Notes under the pieces: generated by a model | Told to the model about the DNA's origin: nothing | Database searches by the model: none | Seen by the model: the letters and a program-made list of their open reading frames with translations, nothing else | Assembly (NCBI GenBank): GCA_016125555.1 | Contig: WGLN01000004.1 | Location: forward strand, 186,001 to 250,000 | DNA length: 64,000 nt | Direction: 5' to 3' | Source of the DNA: Porphyrobacter sp. | GTDB lineage: Bacteria > Pseudomonadota > Alphaproteobacteria > Sphingomonadales > Sphingomonadaceae | In this document: piece after piece, positions 1 to 10,072 of the stretch | Layout of the letters: the number at the start of each line of letters is the position of its first letter | Position numbering within the stretch: the first letter of the stretch is position 1 | Made by a program: the position numbers and the translations under genes

Positions 1-808
1 CCCGCCCCGCGTCCTTGCCATCGCCGGTTCCGATTCGTCGGGCGGCGCAGGCATCCAGGCCGACCTCAAGACCATCGCCATGCTGGGCGGTTACGGCATG
101 ACCGCGATCACCGCCGTCACCGCGCAGAACACGCTGGGCGTGCAGGCCATCGTGCCGATGGCGGGCGATGTGGTCGCCGAGCAGATCGGCGCGTGCATCG
201 GCGATATCGGCGTGGACGCGGTCAAGATCGGGATGCTTCACGATGCGGACATCATCGCCCATGTCGCCCGCGCGCTGGAAGGCGTGCGCGCACCCATGGT
301 GCTCGATCCGGTGATGATCGCCACTTCGGGCGCGGCGCTGATCGATCCCGAGGCGATCACCGCGCTGCGCGAGGTGCTGTTCCCGCGCGCTGCGCTGGTC
401 ACCCCCAACCTGCCCGAACTCGGACACCTGCTGGGCCGCAATCTGGCGACCAGCGAACAGATGGTGGGCGCGGCGGAGGAATTGTCGCACATGACCGGTG
501 CCGCGGTGCTCGCCAAGGGCGGGCACACCGAGGACGCGCGGATCATCGACGTGCTCTACATCCCCGGCTCGGCGCAGGGCGAGGGCCGCGCGGTGCAGTT
601 CGAACACGCCCGCATCGACACCAACCACACCCACGGCACGGGCTGTACGCTGTCCTCGGCGATCGCGACCCTGCTCGGCCACGGCCAACCGCTCGAACAC
701 GCGGTCAGGCTCGCGCGCAATTTCGTGATCCGCGCGATTGCCGCCGCGCCCGGATTCGGCGCGGGCAACGGCCCGCTCGGGCACCATGCGGTGCGCCGGC
801 TGGATTAA
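1..808 (+). CDS. thiD: Phosphomethylpyrimidine kinase ThiD (5' end missing)
   Basis: Hydroxymethylpyrimidine/phosphomethylpyrimidine kinase, the ribokinase-fold enzyme that phosphorylates HMP and HMP-P to HMP-PP for thiamine synthesis in the cytosol. The reading frame is open from base 2, so the N-terminus lies outside the window. The first visible residues, [19 protein letters not shown], are the family's substrate-binding signature, so only about a dozen residues are missing. The distal part carries the ATP/anion-hole segment [14 protein letters not shown]. The gene ends convergently with the next one, sharing 4 nt. No thiamine riboswitch can be judged because the upstream DNA is absent. 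Confidence 0.95.
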   Translation, partial: PPRVLAIAGSDSSGGAGIQADLKTIAMLGGYGMTAITAVTAQNTLGVQAIVPMAGDVVAEQIGACIGDIGVDAVKIGMLHDADIIAHVARALEGVRAPMVLDPVMIATSGAALIDPEAITALREVLFPRAALVTPNLPELGHLLGRNLATSEQMVGAAEELSHMTGAAVLAKGGHTEDARIIDVLYIPGSAQGEGRAVQFEHARIDTNHTHGTGCTLSSAIATLLGHGQPLEHAVRLARNFVIRAIAAAPGFGAGNGPLGHHAVRRLD

Positions 809-1677
809 TCCTTCAGTTCGTAAAACGCGCTGATGCAGGCCCACGCGTCCTCGGCGGTCTCGCACCAGGTGAACAGGTCGAGATCGGCCTTGGAGATCGT
901 CCCTTCCTCGGCCAGCGCCTCGAAATCGATCACCCTTTCCCAAAAATCGCGCCCGAACAGGATGATCGGGATCGGCTTCATCTTGCCGGTCTGGATAAGG
1001 GTGAGCAGTTCGAAGAACTCGTCGAAGGTGCCAAAGCCCCCCGGGAACACCGCCACCGCCCGCGCGCGCAGCAGGAAGTGCATCTTCCTCAGCGCGAAAT
1101 AGTGGAACTGGAAGGAGAGGTAGGGCGTCACATAGGGGTTGGGCGCCTGTTCGTGCGGCAGGACGATATTGAGCCCGATCGATTCGCTCCCCGCATCCGA
1201 CGCGCCGCGGTTGCCCGCCTCCATGATCGAAGGCCCGCCGCCGGTGGTGACCACGAACTGGCGCTTGCCGTCCTCGATGATCGCCTTCTCGCTCACCATC
1301 CGGGCAAGCTTGTAGGCCTCGTCGTAATAGCGGGCCTTTTCGGCGAGCCGCTTGGCGACCTTCTGTTCGTATTCGCTGCCCTCCTTCGCCGCCGCGATGC
1401 GCGCCTCGGCCTGGTCGGGGGTGGGAATGCGCGCCGATCCGTACATCACCAGCGTCGAGCCGACCCGCGCCTCGTCGAGCAGCATCTCGGTCTTGAGCAG
1501 TTCGAGCTGGAAGCGCACGGGCCTGAGCTCGTCGCGCAGCAGGAAATCGGTGTCGCGGAACGCCAGCTTGTAGGCCGGGTGCGCGGTCTGCGGGGTGCGC
1601 TCGGGCGTCCGCTCGGCGAAGTGGGTCTCTTCGCCCGCGCGGTAGAACTTGCGGTCGGTCAGGTCCTTGTCTGTCAT
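805..1677 (-). CDS. LOG family protein (TIGR00730-type Rossmann fold)
   Basis: 290-aa cytosolic protein of the LOG/lysine-decarboxylase-like family, whose characterised members are nucleoside 5'-monophosphate phosphoribohydrolases (cytokinin-type riboside monophosphates). The hallmark segments are present: a glycine-rich nucleotide-binding stretch TTGGGPSIMEAGNRGA in the middle and the PGGFGTFDEFFELLT motif that carries the catalytic glutamate. The N-terminal 80 residues are a charged extension seen in the longer alphaproteobacterial type. It stands alone, convergent with thiD, and a tRNA gene lies upstream. Family assignment is firm; the physiological substrate is not known from sequence. 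Confidence 0.88.
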   Translation of the reverse strand: MTDKDLTDRKFYRAGEETHFAERTPERTPQTAHPAYKLAFRDTDFLLRDELRPVRFQLELLKTEMLLDEARVGSTLVMYGSARIPTPDQAEARIAAAKEGSEYEQKVAKRLAEKARYYDEAYKLARMVSEKAIIEDGKRQFVVTTGGGPSIMEAGNRGASDAGSESIGLNIVLPHEQAPNPYVTPYLSFQFHYFALRKMHFLLRARAVAVFPGGFGTFDEFFELLTLIQTGKMKPIPIILFGRDFWERVIDFEALAEEGTISKADLDLFTWCETAEDAWACISAFYELKD

Positions 1678-1756
1678 GAGGCGGCTCTAGGCGCGCGCGA
1701 TTGGCCCGACAAGCGCTTTGGAACGGCGCGGCCGATGGCGCGAAGCAAAGGCCGGC

Positions 1757-1830
1757 TGGATGCCCCGCGAGGATTCGAACCTCGATTGACGGAGTCAGAG
1801 TCCGTAGTCTTGCCATTAGACGACGGGGCA
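1757..1830 (-). tRNA. tRNA-Gln (anticodon CTG)
   Basis: Folds as a cloverleaf on the minus strand: 7-bp acceptor TGCCCCG/CGGGGCA, D-arm GTCT/AGAC, anticodon stem ACGGA/TCCGT with loop CTCTGAC (anticodon CTG, reading CAG), and T-arm CGAGG-TTCGAAT-CCTCG. The discriminator base is T and CCA is encoded. The D-loop is short (7 nt), as is usual for tRNA-Gln. Confidence 0.95.
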
Positions 1831-2031
1831 ATCGCCGCTGTGCCGGATACCGCCGGCCACAAGCGAGGGCGCTCCCTAGTTTCGCGCGGGCGCAAGGTCA
1901 AGGCCCGCTTGCGCGCGTTCTGCCCCCCGCTGGCCCGCCGCCCGCTTGCCCTTGGCCCGGGCTTGGGTTAGCTTGGGTACAGGTGCCGCGTGCAAGGTCT
2001 GCACGTCCGGTGATGAGAAAGTACCAGGATC

Positions 2032-3276
2032 ATGGCGGACAGTCTGCCGCCGGACAGGAATGCCAGGGCTGGCAAGAAACGGGGCGGAAGGTCCGGCAAG
2101 GTAGCCGATTTTCGCTACAAACGCGCCCCCCAGCCCGATCTGCGAAAGAACGGTCGCGATGGCCGGGCCAAGGGCGCATCCGCCGCGGCCTGCGCGCATC
2201 CGCGCCCGGCGCATGATCTCGACGCGATCGGCACCTTGCGCCCCGGCCATGCGGGCGAGGCCTATGCCGCGCTCGACCTCGGCACCAACAACTGCCGTCT
2301 GCTGATCGCCCGCCCCTCGGGCCGCGACTTCACCGTCATCGACGCCTTCAGCCGGGTGGTGAAGCTGGGCGAAGGGCTGGCGACCAGCGGGCGCCTTTCG
2401 GACAAGGCGATGGAGCGCACGCTCGCCGCGCTCGCGATCTGCGCGGAAAAGCTCCAGCGCCGCAACGTGCGCCTCGCCCGCTCGGTGGCGACCGAGGCGT
2501 GCCGCCGGGCCAGCAACGGTGCCGACTTCATCGAACGGGTGCGCCGCGAAACCGGGATCGCGCTCGACATCATCAGCGCCGAGGAAGAGGCGCGGCTCGC
2601 CGTGCTGGGCTGCCACATCCTGCTCGAGGCCGGCGAAGGCCCGGCGATGATCTTCGACATCGGCGGCGGGTCGACCGAACTGGTGCTGGTCGAGGCCGCG
2701 GGAGAGGGCAGCCGCGTGCCGCGTATCCTCGATTGGCAGAGCGTGCCCTGGGGCGTGGTCTCGCTCACCGACACCGTCGGGCGGAGCGAGGAAGGCGAAG
2801 CGGCGCGGACCGCCCGCTACGCCGAGATGCGGCGGCTGGTCTCGGACAGCTTCGATCCCTTCGCCGCGCGGGTCGCGGACCATGCGCGCCACGCCGACAT
2901 CCGCCTGCTCGGCACCAGCGGCACGGTGACGACGCTCGCCAGCCTCTATCTCGAACTGCCGAGCTATGATCGCAAGGCGGTCGACGGGCTGATCGTGCCC
3001 GCCCCGGCGATGCGCGACATCAGCGCGCGGCTTTCGGTGATGACGCCCTACGAGCGCAGCAGCCTGCCGTGCATCGGACAGGACCGGGCGGACCTGGTGG
3101 TGGCGGGCTGCGCGATCCTCGAATCGATCCTCGACCTGTGGCCCGCTCGCCGCCTGGGGGTCGCCGACCGCGGCATCCGCGAGGGCATCCTGAGAAGCCT
3201 GATGGCCGCCGAGCGCCGCTCCGAACGCAGCTTGCGCGCGCTTCAGCAGCAGCGCTCCGGACGCGCGGCGCAGTGA
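2032..3276 (+). CDS. ppx: Exopolyphosphatase / guanosine pentaphosphatase (Ppx/GppA)
   Basis: Actin/ASKHA-fold phosphatase that removes terminal phosphates from polyphosphate or converts pppGpp to ppGpp. The phosphate-1 motif ALDLGTNNCRLLIA (residues about 84-97) and phosphate-2 motif IFDIGGGSTELVLV mark the family. The first about 75 residues are basic, low-complexity and unlike the family core, so the true start may be an internal codon; the ATG at 2032 is the first in frame. The protein is a short single-unit form without the long C-terminal HD domain of E. coli Ppx. It overlaps rlmE by 4 nt (GTGA), so the two are probably translationally coupled. Confidence 0.88.
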   Translation: MADSLPPDRNARAGKKRGGRSGKVADFRYKRAPQPDLRKNGRDGRAKGASAAACAHPRPAHDLDAIGTLRPGHAGEAYAALDLGTNNCRLLIARPSGRDFTVIDAFSRVVKLGEGLATSGRLSDKAMERTLAALAICAEKLQRRNVRLARSVATEACRRASNGADFIERVRRETGIALDIISAEEEARLAVLGCHILLEAGEGPAMIFDIGGGSTELVLVEAAGEGSRVPRILDWQSVPWGVVSLTDTVGRSEEGEAARTARYAEMRRLVSDSFDPFAARVADHARHADIRLLGTSGTVTTLASLYLELPSYDRKAVDGLIVPAPAMRDISARLSVMTPYERSSLPCIGQDRADLVVAGCAILESILDLWPARRLGVADRGIREGILRSLMAAERRSERSLRALQQQRSGRAAQ

Positions 3277-3938
3277 GCCGCTCGGGCAAGCCGCTGGGCA
3301 AGCGGGTCAAGACCGCGCGCGGGCGCACCGCCAGCCAGGTGCGCTGGCTCGAACGCCAGCTCAATGATCCTTACGTTCGCCAAGCCAAAGCCGAGGGCTA
3401 TCGCAGCCGCGCGGCGTACAAGCTGATCGAGCTCGACGAGAAGTTCGCCCTGCTCAAGGGCGCGAGCCGCGTCGTCGATCTCGGCATCGCGCCGGGCGGG
3501 TGGAGCCAGGTGGTGCGCCAGAAGGCGCCGCGCGCCGAGGTCGTCGGCATCGACCTGCTCGCGGTCGAACCGATCGAGGGCGTCACGATCTTCCAGATGG
3601 ATTTCATGGCCGACGAAGCCCCCGCCACGCTGGCCGAGGCGCTCGGCGGGCCGCCCGACCTCGTGCTGTCGGACATGGCGGCGAACACGGTCGGCCACAA
3701 GCAGACCGATCACCTGCGCACCATGGGGCTGGTCGAGGCGGCGGCGTGGTTCGCGGCCGAAAACCTGGCGCCGGGCGGCGCCTTCGTCGCCAAGGTGCTG
3801 GCCGGCGGGACCGATGCCGATCTGCTGGCGATGCTCAAGCAGCACTTCGCGTCCGTCAAGCACGCCAAGCCCCCGGCGAGCCGCAAGGGCTCGTCGGAAT
3901 GGTATGTCATCGCGCAAGGGTTCAAGGGACGCGGGTGA
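3273..3938 (+). CDS. rlmE: 23S rRNA (uridine-2552 2'-O) methyltransferase RlmE
   Basis: 221-aa FtsJ/RrmJ-type methyltransferase that modifies U2552 of 23S rRNA during 50S assembly, using SAM. Seen here: YRSRAAYKLIELDEKF with the first catalytic lysine (about residue 50), the SAM loop VVDLGIAPGGWSQV, the catalytic aspartate in LVLSDMAANTVG, a second lysine in FVAKVLAGG, and a glutamate in SSEWYV, completing the K-D-K-E tetrad. The GTG start is chosen because it overlaps the ppx stop as GTGA; the open frame runs further upstream but would bury most of ppx. The basic N-terminal tail is typical of the alphaproteobacterial form. Confidence 0.95.
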   Translation: MSRSGKPLGKRVKTARGRTASQVRWLERQLNDPYVRQAKAEGYRSRAAYKLIELDEKFALLKGASRVVDLGIAPGGWSQVVRQKAPRAEVVGIDLLAVEPIEGVTIFQMDFMADEAPATLAEALGGPPDLVLSDMAANTVGHKQTDHLRTMGLVEAAAWFAAENLAPGGAFVAKVLAGGTDADLLAMLKQHFASVKHAKPPASRKGSSEWYVIAQGFKGRG

Positions 3939-3962
3939 TCCGCGTCCCCGCGGGACATCCGC

Positions 3963-4682
3963 CTATTCGGTCTCGGTCGTGGAGGGCGAAACCGGCGCGT
4001 CGGCACCCAGCGCGCCCGCGGCTTCCTCGGCCCCCGCATCGGCACCCTCAACCGGGCCGTTCGGCGCGTCGTTCTGCCCTTCGGCAGCGGGGGTGAAGGC
4101 GGGCAGCGGCAGGTTCGAGCCGTGCGAGTTCAGGTAGGCGGCGACCGCGGCGCGGTCCTCGACCTTGGAGAGCCCCGCGAAGCCCATCTTGGTCCCCGGG
4201 ACATAGGCCTTGGGGTTCTTGAGCCACTGGTTCATGCTGTCCCAGTCCCACTTCCCGCCGTGCGCCTTGAGCTCGGCGCTGTAGGAAAAGCCCGGGTGGT
4301 TGGCGACATTGGCGCCCAGCACGCCGTAGAGGTTCGGCCCGACGCCGTTGGCGCCGCCCTGTTCGGCATTGTGGCAGGACTGGCACTTGGCGAAGACCTT
4401 CTCGCCCGCCGCGACCAGTTCGGCCTGCGGCTTGGCGTTGAGCGCCTCCTCGATCGACATTTCGGCCGGACCCGCGGCGTCCTCCTCGACCACGCCTTCG
4501 ACCACGTAGCCCATTTTCTCGGGCCGTTCGGGCTTGTCGCCGTGGAAATACTTGCCCGAAAGGATCGACAGGCCAAGGCCGAGCCCGGCCGCGAACAGCA
4601 CCCAGCCGGCAGCGGTGTTGAACAGATCGCCGCCGCTCTTCTGGACGTCGGCCGTGGGGTTGGTGGAAGTGTCCTGTGTCAT
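3963..4682 (-). CDS. Membrane-anchored c-type cytochrome (CycM/c552-like)
   Basis: 239-aa cytochrome with an uncleaved N-terminal membrane anchor (GWVLFAAGLGLGLSILSG, near residues 25-42) and one periplasmic class I cytochrome c domain. Heme attachment is through CQSCH; the distal Met ligand is in PGTKMGF. The C-terminus is an acidic Ala/Glu/Pro-rich tail of about 40 residues. This architecture matches alphaproteobacterial CycM/c552, which carries electrons from the bc1 complex to an aa3 oxidase. The MTQDTS start is preferred over an upstream in-frame ATG that adds a non-hydrophobic leader. Divergent from pheA with about 120 bp between. Confidence 0.9.
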   Translation of the reverse strand: MTQDTSTNPTADVQKSGGDLFNTAAGWVLFAAGLGLGLSILSGKYFHGDKPERPEKMGYVVEGVVEEDAAGPAEMSIEEALNAKPQAELVAAGEKVFAKCQSCHNAEQGGANGVGPNLYGVLGANVANHPGFSYSAELKAHGGKWDWDSMNQWLKNPKAYVPGTKMGFAGLSKVEDRAAVAAYLNSHGSNLPLPAFTPAAEGQNDAPNGPVEGADAGAEEAAGALGADAPVSPSTTETE

Positions 4683-4802
4683 CGTGCGTGGCCCATAGTG
4701 TCGGCGGCTCACGCGCGCAAGATACAAGGTGGCATGATTTCTTGCGCCTTTTGCAAGCGGGCTTGCCGCCCCGCGCACGGCGCTTTAGCAGCTTTGTCCA
4801 CC

Positions 4803-5696
4803 ATGCGATCCTTTCCCGGCCCCGCCCTTGCCATCGTCGACCGGATGCGCGCCGCCGCCGCCGCCGACCCTGCGCGCGCCATCGCCTTCCAGGGCTCGCC
4901 CGGCGCCAATTCGCACCGCGCCGCGACCGAAGCCCGGCCCGAGCTCCTGCCCCTGCCCTGCTTCAGCTTCGAGGACGCCCTGGAGGCGGTGAAGGACGGG
5001 CGCGCCGGCGCGGCGATCATCCCGATCGAGAATTCGCAGCACGGGCGCGTCGCCGACATCCACTTCCTGCTGCCCGAAAGCGGGCTGTTCATCACCGGCG
5101 AGTTCTTCATGCCGATCCACCACGCGCTGATGGCGCTGGGGGAAGGCCCGTTCGAGGCCGCCTACAGCCATCCGCAGGCATTGGGCCAGTCGCGCCGCTT
5201 CCTGCGCGAACGCGGCATCGTGCCGCTCAGCCATGCCGACACCGCGGGCGCGGCGGCCTTCGTGGCCAAGCGCGGCGACCCCAGCGTCGCGGCGATCGCG
5301 CCGGCCATCGCGGCGGAGCTCTACGGACTCACGATCATCGCGGAAAACGTCGAGGACAGCCCCGACAACATGACCCGCTTCGTGGTTCTCGGACCCGAAC
5401 CGCTCGCGCTGGAAACCTTCGCAGGCCAGCCGGTGATGACCACCTTCGTCTTCGAGGTGAAGAACATCCCCGCCGCGCTCTACAAGGCGCTCGGGGGCTT
5501 CGCGACCAATGGCGTGAACATGACCAAACTGGAATCCTACCAGATCGGGGCGAGCTTCTCAGCGACGATGTTCTATGCCGATATCATCGGCGCGCCCGGG
5601 GACCCGGCGGTCGACCGGGCGCTGGAGGAATGCGCGTTCCATTCCAAGGAATTGCGCATCCTGGGCACCTACCAGCAGGCCCGCGCCCGGGGATAG
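4803..5696 (+). CDS. pheA: Prephenate dehydratase
   Basis: 297-aa monofunctional prephenate dehydratase, converting prephenate to phenylpyruvate in phenylalanine synthesis. The catalytic domain begins AIAFQGSPGANSH and contains IPIENSQHGRV and the conserved DNMTRFVVLG segment with the catalytic Thr. An ACT domain follows from about residue 210 (TTFVFEVKNIPAALYKAL); its usual ESRP phenylalanine-binding motif is replaced by ESYQIG, so allosteric control may differ. Start: the first ATG after the intergenic region. The frame is open upstream but that part is antisense to the cytochrome gene. Confidence 0.93.
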   Translation: MRSFPGPALAIVDRMRAAAAADPARAIAFQGSPGANSHRAATEARPELLPLPCFSFEDALEAVKDGRAGAAIIPIENSQHGRVADIHFLLPESGLFITGEFFMPIHHALMALGEGPFEAAYSHPQALGQSRRFLRERGIVPLSHADTAGAAAFVAKRGDPSVAAIAPAIAAELYGLTIIAENVEDSPDNMTRFVVLGPEPLALETFAGQPVMTTFVFEVKNIPAALYKALGGFATNGVNMTKLESYQIGASFSATMFYADIIGAPGDPAVDRALEECAFHSKELRILGTYQQARARG

Positions 5697-5769
5697 GCCG
5701 CCCCGCACGCGCGGCGAGGCGGTTTCGCGGCTTGCGCGCCGCTGCGCACCATGCCACCACCCGCCAGGA

Positions 5770-6474
5770 ATGATCGCAGCTGTGCAGACCCCTCCCCCCG
5801 AATCGCTCGCAGATTCAAGCGCATCGCCCGCGTTCGATGGTGCCGCATGGGAGGCCCTGCGCAAGGACGGCTCGATCCAGTTCGCGCCGGTCGACATCAA
5901 GGACATCAAGCCGCCCGAACCGAGCTGGTTCGAAAAGCTTCTCGCCCAGTTCTTCGGCTTTCTCGGGGAACTGTTCGCGCCGGTCGGGCAGCTGCTGGGC
6001 GCGTCTTGGTGGTGGCTGCAATGGGTGCTGCTCGCCGCGGTGGCAGGCTTCGTGCTGCTGCTGCTCTACCGCACCTTCGGCAGCAACGCAGGGTCGCGGC
6101 GCAAGCCGGGCGACGTGCCCGCGGAGGAATGGCAGCCCGAACGCGCCGCCAGCCTCGCGCTGCTCGAGGATGCCGATGCGCTCGCCGCGGCGGGCCGCTT
6201 CGACGAGGCCACCCGCCTGCTGCTCCAGCGCAGCGTCGGGCAGATGGCGGCGGCGCGGCCCGAATGGGTCGAACCTTCGAGCACCGCCCGCGAACTCGCC
6301 GCGCTTCCGGCGCTCCCCGAGGCCGCGCGCACCGCCTTCCGGGTCATCGCCGAGCGGGTCGAGCGCAGCCTGTTCGCGCTGCGTGGGCTCGAACGGGCCG
6401 ACTGGGAGGCGGCGCGCGCGGCCTATGCCGATTTCGCGCTGGCCCGCCTCGACAACCGCCGGGGCGCGGCATGA
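5770..6474 (+). CDS. DUF4129 domain membrane protein, first gene of the MoxR operon
   Basis: 234-aa protein with a soluble N-terminal part, one clear transmembrane helix (WVLLAAVAGFVLLLLY, about residues 84-100) and a C-terminal helical domain of the DUF4129 type (FDEATRLLLQRSV, ELAALPALPEAARTAF). DUF4129 proteins occur with MoxR ATPases and DUF58 proteins, and their role is unknown. It is the first gene of a tight seven-gene chain, overlapping the next by ATGA, and follows pheA by 73 nt, so it may have its own promoter there. The start ATG is preceded by AGGA. Confidence 0.8.
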   Translation: MIAAVQTPPPESLADSSASPAFDGAAWEALRKDGSIQFAPVDIKDIKPPEPSWFEKLLAQFFGFLGELFAPVGQLLGASWWWLQWVLLAAVAGFVLLLLYRTFGSNAGSRRKPGDVPAEEWQPERAASLALLEDADALAAAGRFDEATRLLLQRSVGQMAAARPEWVEPSSTARELAALPALPEAARTAFRVIAERVERSLFALRGLERADWEAARAAYADFALARLDNRRGAA

Positions 6475-7730
6475 AGGGCGCCGGCGCGTCGTTCTCGCGC
6501 GGGGGCGCGCTGGCGCTGATCGGCCTCGGCTTCGCGCTGTTCCTCGCCTTGATCTGGCTGATCGGCGCGGGGGCCGAGTTCGGCGGGAACGGCAACAACG
6601 GCGGCGCCCATGCCGCCGGCAAGGGGCTGAACGGCTATGCCGGGCTGGTTCGCCTGCTCGAAGCCTCGGGCTACGAGGTGAACCGCTCGCGCAGCAAGTC
6701 GGGGCTGAAGACCGAGGGCCTGCTGGTGCTCACCCCGCCCGACGATGCCGATCCCAAGGAACTGGGCGAGATCCTGCGCGAGCGCGAATATGTCGGACCC
6801 ACGCTGGTGATCCTGCCCAAGTGGTCGGCCATCCGCCCGCCTCCGATCCTCCCGCGCGAGGCGCGCGAGAAGTTCGAGCCCGGCTGGGTGATCATCGGCA
6901 ATCCCCACCGGGTAAGCTGGCCACAGCAGCTGCCCGAACCCTATTTCTTCACCGATGTGAAGGAAGAGCTCAATCCCGAGGAGACGGCCAACTGGTCGGG
7001 ACTTGGCCTCGCGGGCGAATTGCCGACACGCACCATCACCTATGCTGCCGAGACGGCCTTTCACGAGCCGCTGCTGACCGATGGCGCCGGGCACTGGCTT
7101 GCGGTCAAGGTGCTGGGCGAGGAGGGCAGCGACTACTTCGAGGACGCGCACTGGACGATCTTCCTTACCGAGCCCGACATGGCCAACAATTACGGCCTCG
7201 CCGACCGCGACCGTGCCGCCGCAGCGCTCGCGCTGGTCAATGAGGCGAGCTACGACGGCGACATCACCGACGTCACCTTCGACCTGACGCTGAACGGCTT
7301 CGGTGCCTCGGAAAACCTGCTGACGCTGGCCTTCCGCCCTCCCTTCCTCGCCGCGACGCTGTGCCTGATGCTGGCGCTGTTCATCATCGGCTGGCGCGCC
7401 TTCCGCCGCTTCGGCCCGCCCGCGGCCGCGGCGGGACCGGCGATCGGCTTCGGCAAGGAGCGGCTGATCGCCAACGGCGCGGGGCTGGTGCTGCGCGCCC
7501 GGCGCTTCGGCCTGCTCGCCGTGCCCTATGGCGCGCTGGCGGCGCGGCGCATCGCCGAACGGCTCGGGCTTGCGCGGCATGACGCGACCAGCATTGACGC
7601 CGCGCTCGCCCGCCGCCTGCCGGGCGAGGAGCCCTTCTCGCGCCGGCTCGCCCGGCTCGAGGCGGCCCACAAGCCCGCCGAAATCCTGGGCGCCGCGCAG
7701 GCGCTCGACGATCTGACCCGCAAGCTGTGA
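6471..7730 (+). CDS. DUF4350 domain membrane protein
   Basis: 419-aa protein with an N-terminal membrane helix ([20 protein letters not shown]), an extracytoplasmic Rossmann-like DUF4350 domain ([16 protein letters not shown], then [13 protein letters not shown]) and a second helix near residue 290 ([14 protein letters not shown]) leading to a cytoplasmic helical tail. DUF4350 proteins are regular companions of MoxR/DUF58 operons; no catalytic function has been shown as far as I know. Translationally coupled to the DUF4129 gene (ATGA) and 16 nt before the MoxR gene. The topology suggests that it senses or scaffolds at the outer face of the inner membrane. Confidence 0.8.
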   Translation: MKGAGASFSRGGALALIGLGFALFLALIWLIGAGAEFGGNGNNGGAHAAGKGLNGYAGLVRLLEASGYEVNRSRSKSGLKTEGLLVLTPPDDADPKELGEILREREYVGPTLVILPKWSAIRPPPILPREAREKFEPGWVIIGNPHRVSWPQQLPEPYFFTDVKEELNPEETANWSGLGLAGELPTRTITYAAETAFHEPLLTDGAGHWLAVKVLGEEGSDYFEDAHWTIFLTEPDMANNYGLADRDRAAAALALVNEASYDGDITDVTFDLTLNGFGASENLLTLAFRPPFLAATLCLMLALFIIGWRAFRRFGPPAAAAGPAIGFGKERLIANGAGLVLRARRFGLLAVPYGALAARRIAERLGLARHDATSIDAALARRLPGEEPFSRRLARLEAAHKPAEILGAAQALDDLTRKL

Positions 7731-7746
7731 CAGGGAACCGCTACGC

Positions 7747-8709
<963 letters not shown>

Positions 8710-8713
8710 TCCG

Positions 8714-10072
8714 ATGGCCCGCCTGCGCCTCCCCTTGCCGCGCCTGCCCGCGCTGCCGCTGGTCCCGACCGAGCGCGCGGCCTGGGCGATGGCGGCCCTC
8801 GCGCCGGTCGCGCTGGTGATCGCCGCCACCGCGCCGGGTGCATGGGTGGCGGCGCCGCTGCTGGGGGGGCTGCTGCTCGTGCTGGTGCTGGTGGACGCGT
8901 GGCTCGCGGGGCGGATCGCCGGATGGGAGGTGCTCGCCCCCGCCGATGTCGAGGTCGGACACGAGACCCGGCTGGGCGTCACCGCGCGCTTCGGCTCCGG
9001 GCGCCGGCGCGCGGTCTCCGCCGCGCTGGCCTGCGACCCGCGGCTGGGAGCCGGGGGCCAAGTCGCGCTCGCGCTCGAGCCGCCGGTCGCAGAGCCCGGC
9101 TGGCATGGGGAGGCCGCCGTCACGCCCGAGCGGCGCGGCACCGCCGCGCTGACCGGCCTGTGGCTGCGCTGGGAAGGGCCGCTGGGCCTCGGGGCGCGCC
9201 AGGTCGAGACCGAACCCGAACGCGCGGTGCGCATCTGGCCCGATCTCTCGCCGGTGCGCTCGAAGGACCTCCAGACTTTCCTGCGCAATGCCCAGACCGG
9301 CCTCATCGCCCGGCGCATCCGCGGCGAGGGCACCCAGTTCGAGGCGCTGTCCGAATACGAGCCGGGCATGGACCGCCGCCGCATCGACTGGAAGGCGAGC
9401 GCCCGCCATAACCACCTCTACGCCCGCGAGAACGAGAGCGAGCGCAACAATCAGATCGTCTTCGCCTTCGATTGCGGCGCGGCGATGTGCGAGCCGGTGG
9501 AGGGGCTGCCGCGGATCGACCGGGCGGTCTCGGCCGCGCTCACCTGCGCCTATGTGGCGCTGAAGGGCGGAGACAAGGTCGCGCTGTTCGGCTTTGCCCA
9601 GCGCCCGCAGCTGATGACCCCCTTCGTCGCCGATGCACGCGCCTTCCACCGCCTGCAGAGCGCCGCCGCCGGCCTCGACTACACCAGCGCAGAGCCCAAT
9701 TTCACCCTCGCGCTCGCCACGCTGACATCCAAGCTCAAGCGCCGCTCGCTGGTGGTGGTGTTCTCCGACTTCACCGATCCCACCGCCGCAGAGCTGATGG
9801 TCGAGAGCCTCGGGCGGCTGGCCGACCGGCACCTCGTGCTGTTCGTCACGATGGCCGATGCCGAGATCGAGGCGATGATCGCCGCCCCGCCGGGCGACAT
9901 CGCCACGCTCGCGCGCAGCGTCACCGCCGAGACGCTCTCGCAGCAGCGCAAGCTGGTGCTCGAACGGCTGCGGCGCATGGGCATCGACGTGATCGAGGCA
10001 CCGTGGAACAAGATCGGCCCACAGCTGATCGACCGCTATTTCCTCATCAAGAACAGCGAGGCGATCGGATGA
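8714..10072 (+). CDS. DUF58 domain protein (vWA-like)
   Basis: 452-aa protein with two N-terminal membrane helices (residues about 18-60, including AAPLLGGLLLVLVLVDAWL), a beta-rich middle, and the DUF58 signature GTQFEALSEYEPGMDRRRIDWKA. The C-terminal half has a von Willebrand A-like fold; its MIDAS-like segment is degenerate (IVFAFDCGAAM instead of DxSxS). DUF58 proteins pair with MoxR ATPases. Starts 4 nt after the MoxR stop and overlaps the next gene by 4 nt. The function is unknown; I infer a membrane-bound substrate or adaptor for the ATPase. Confidence 0.88.
   Translation: MARLRLPLPRLPALPLVPTERAAWAMAALAPVALVIAATAPGAWVAAPLLGGLLLVLVLVDAWLAGRIAGWEVLAPADVEVGHETRLGVTARFGSGRRRAVSAALACDPRLGAGGQVALALEPPVAEPGWHGEAAVTPERRGTAALTGLWLRWEGPLGLGARQVETEPERAVRIWPDLSPVRSKDLQTFLRNAQTGLIARRIRGEGTQFEALSEYEPGMDRRRIDWKASARHNHLYARENESERNNQIVFAFDCGAAMCEPVEGLPRIDRAVSAALTCAYVALKGGDKVALFGFAQRPQLMTPFVADARAFHRLQSAAAGLDYTSAEPNFTLALATLTSKLKRRSLVVVFSDFTDPTAAELMVESLGRLADRHLVLFVTMADAEIEAMIAAPPGDIATLARSVTAETLSQQRKLVLERLRRMGIDVIEAPWNKIGPQLIDRYFLIKNSEAIG

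Noticed and set aside
193..1971. 592-aa frame spanning thiD, the LOG gene and tRNA-Gln
   Set aside because: Runs through a tRNA and two real genes; Arg/Gly/Ala-rich, no motif.
4122..4802. N-terminal extension of pheA
   Set aside because: Antisense to the cytochrome c gene; family start matches the ATG at 4803.
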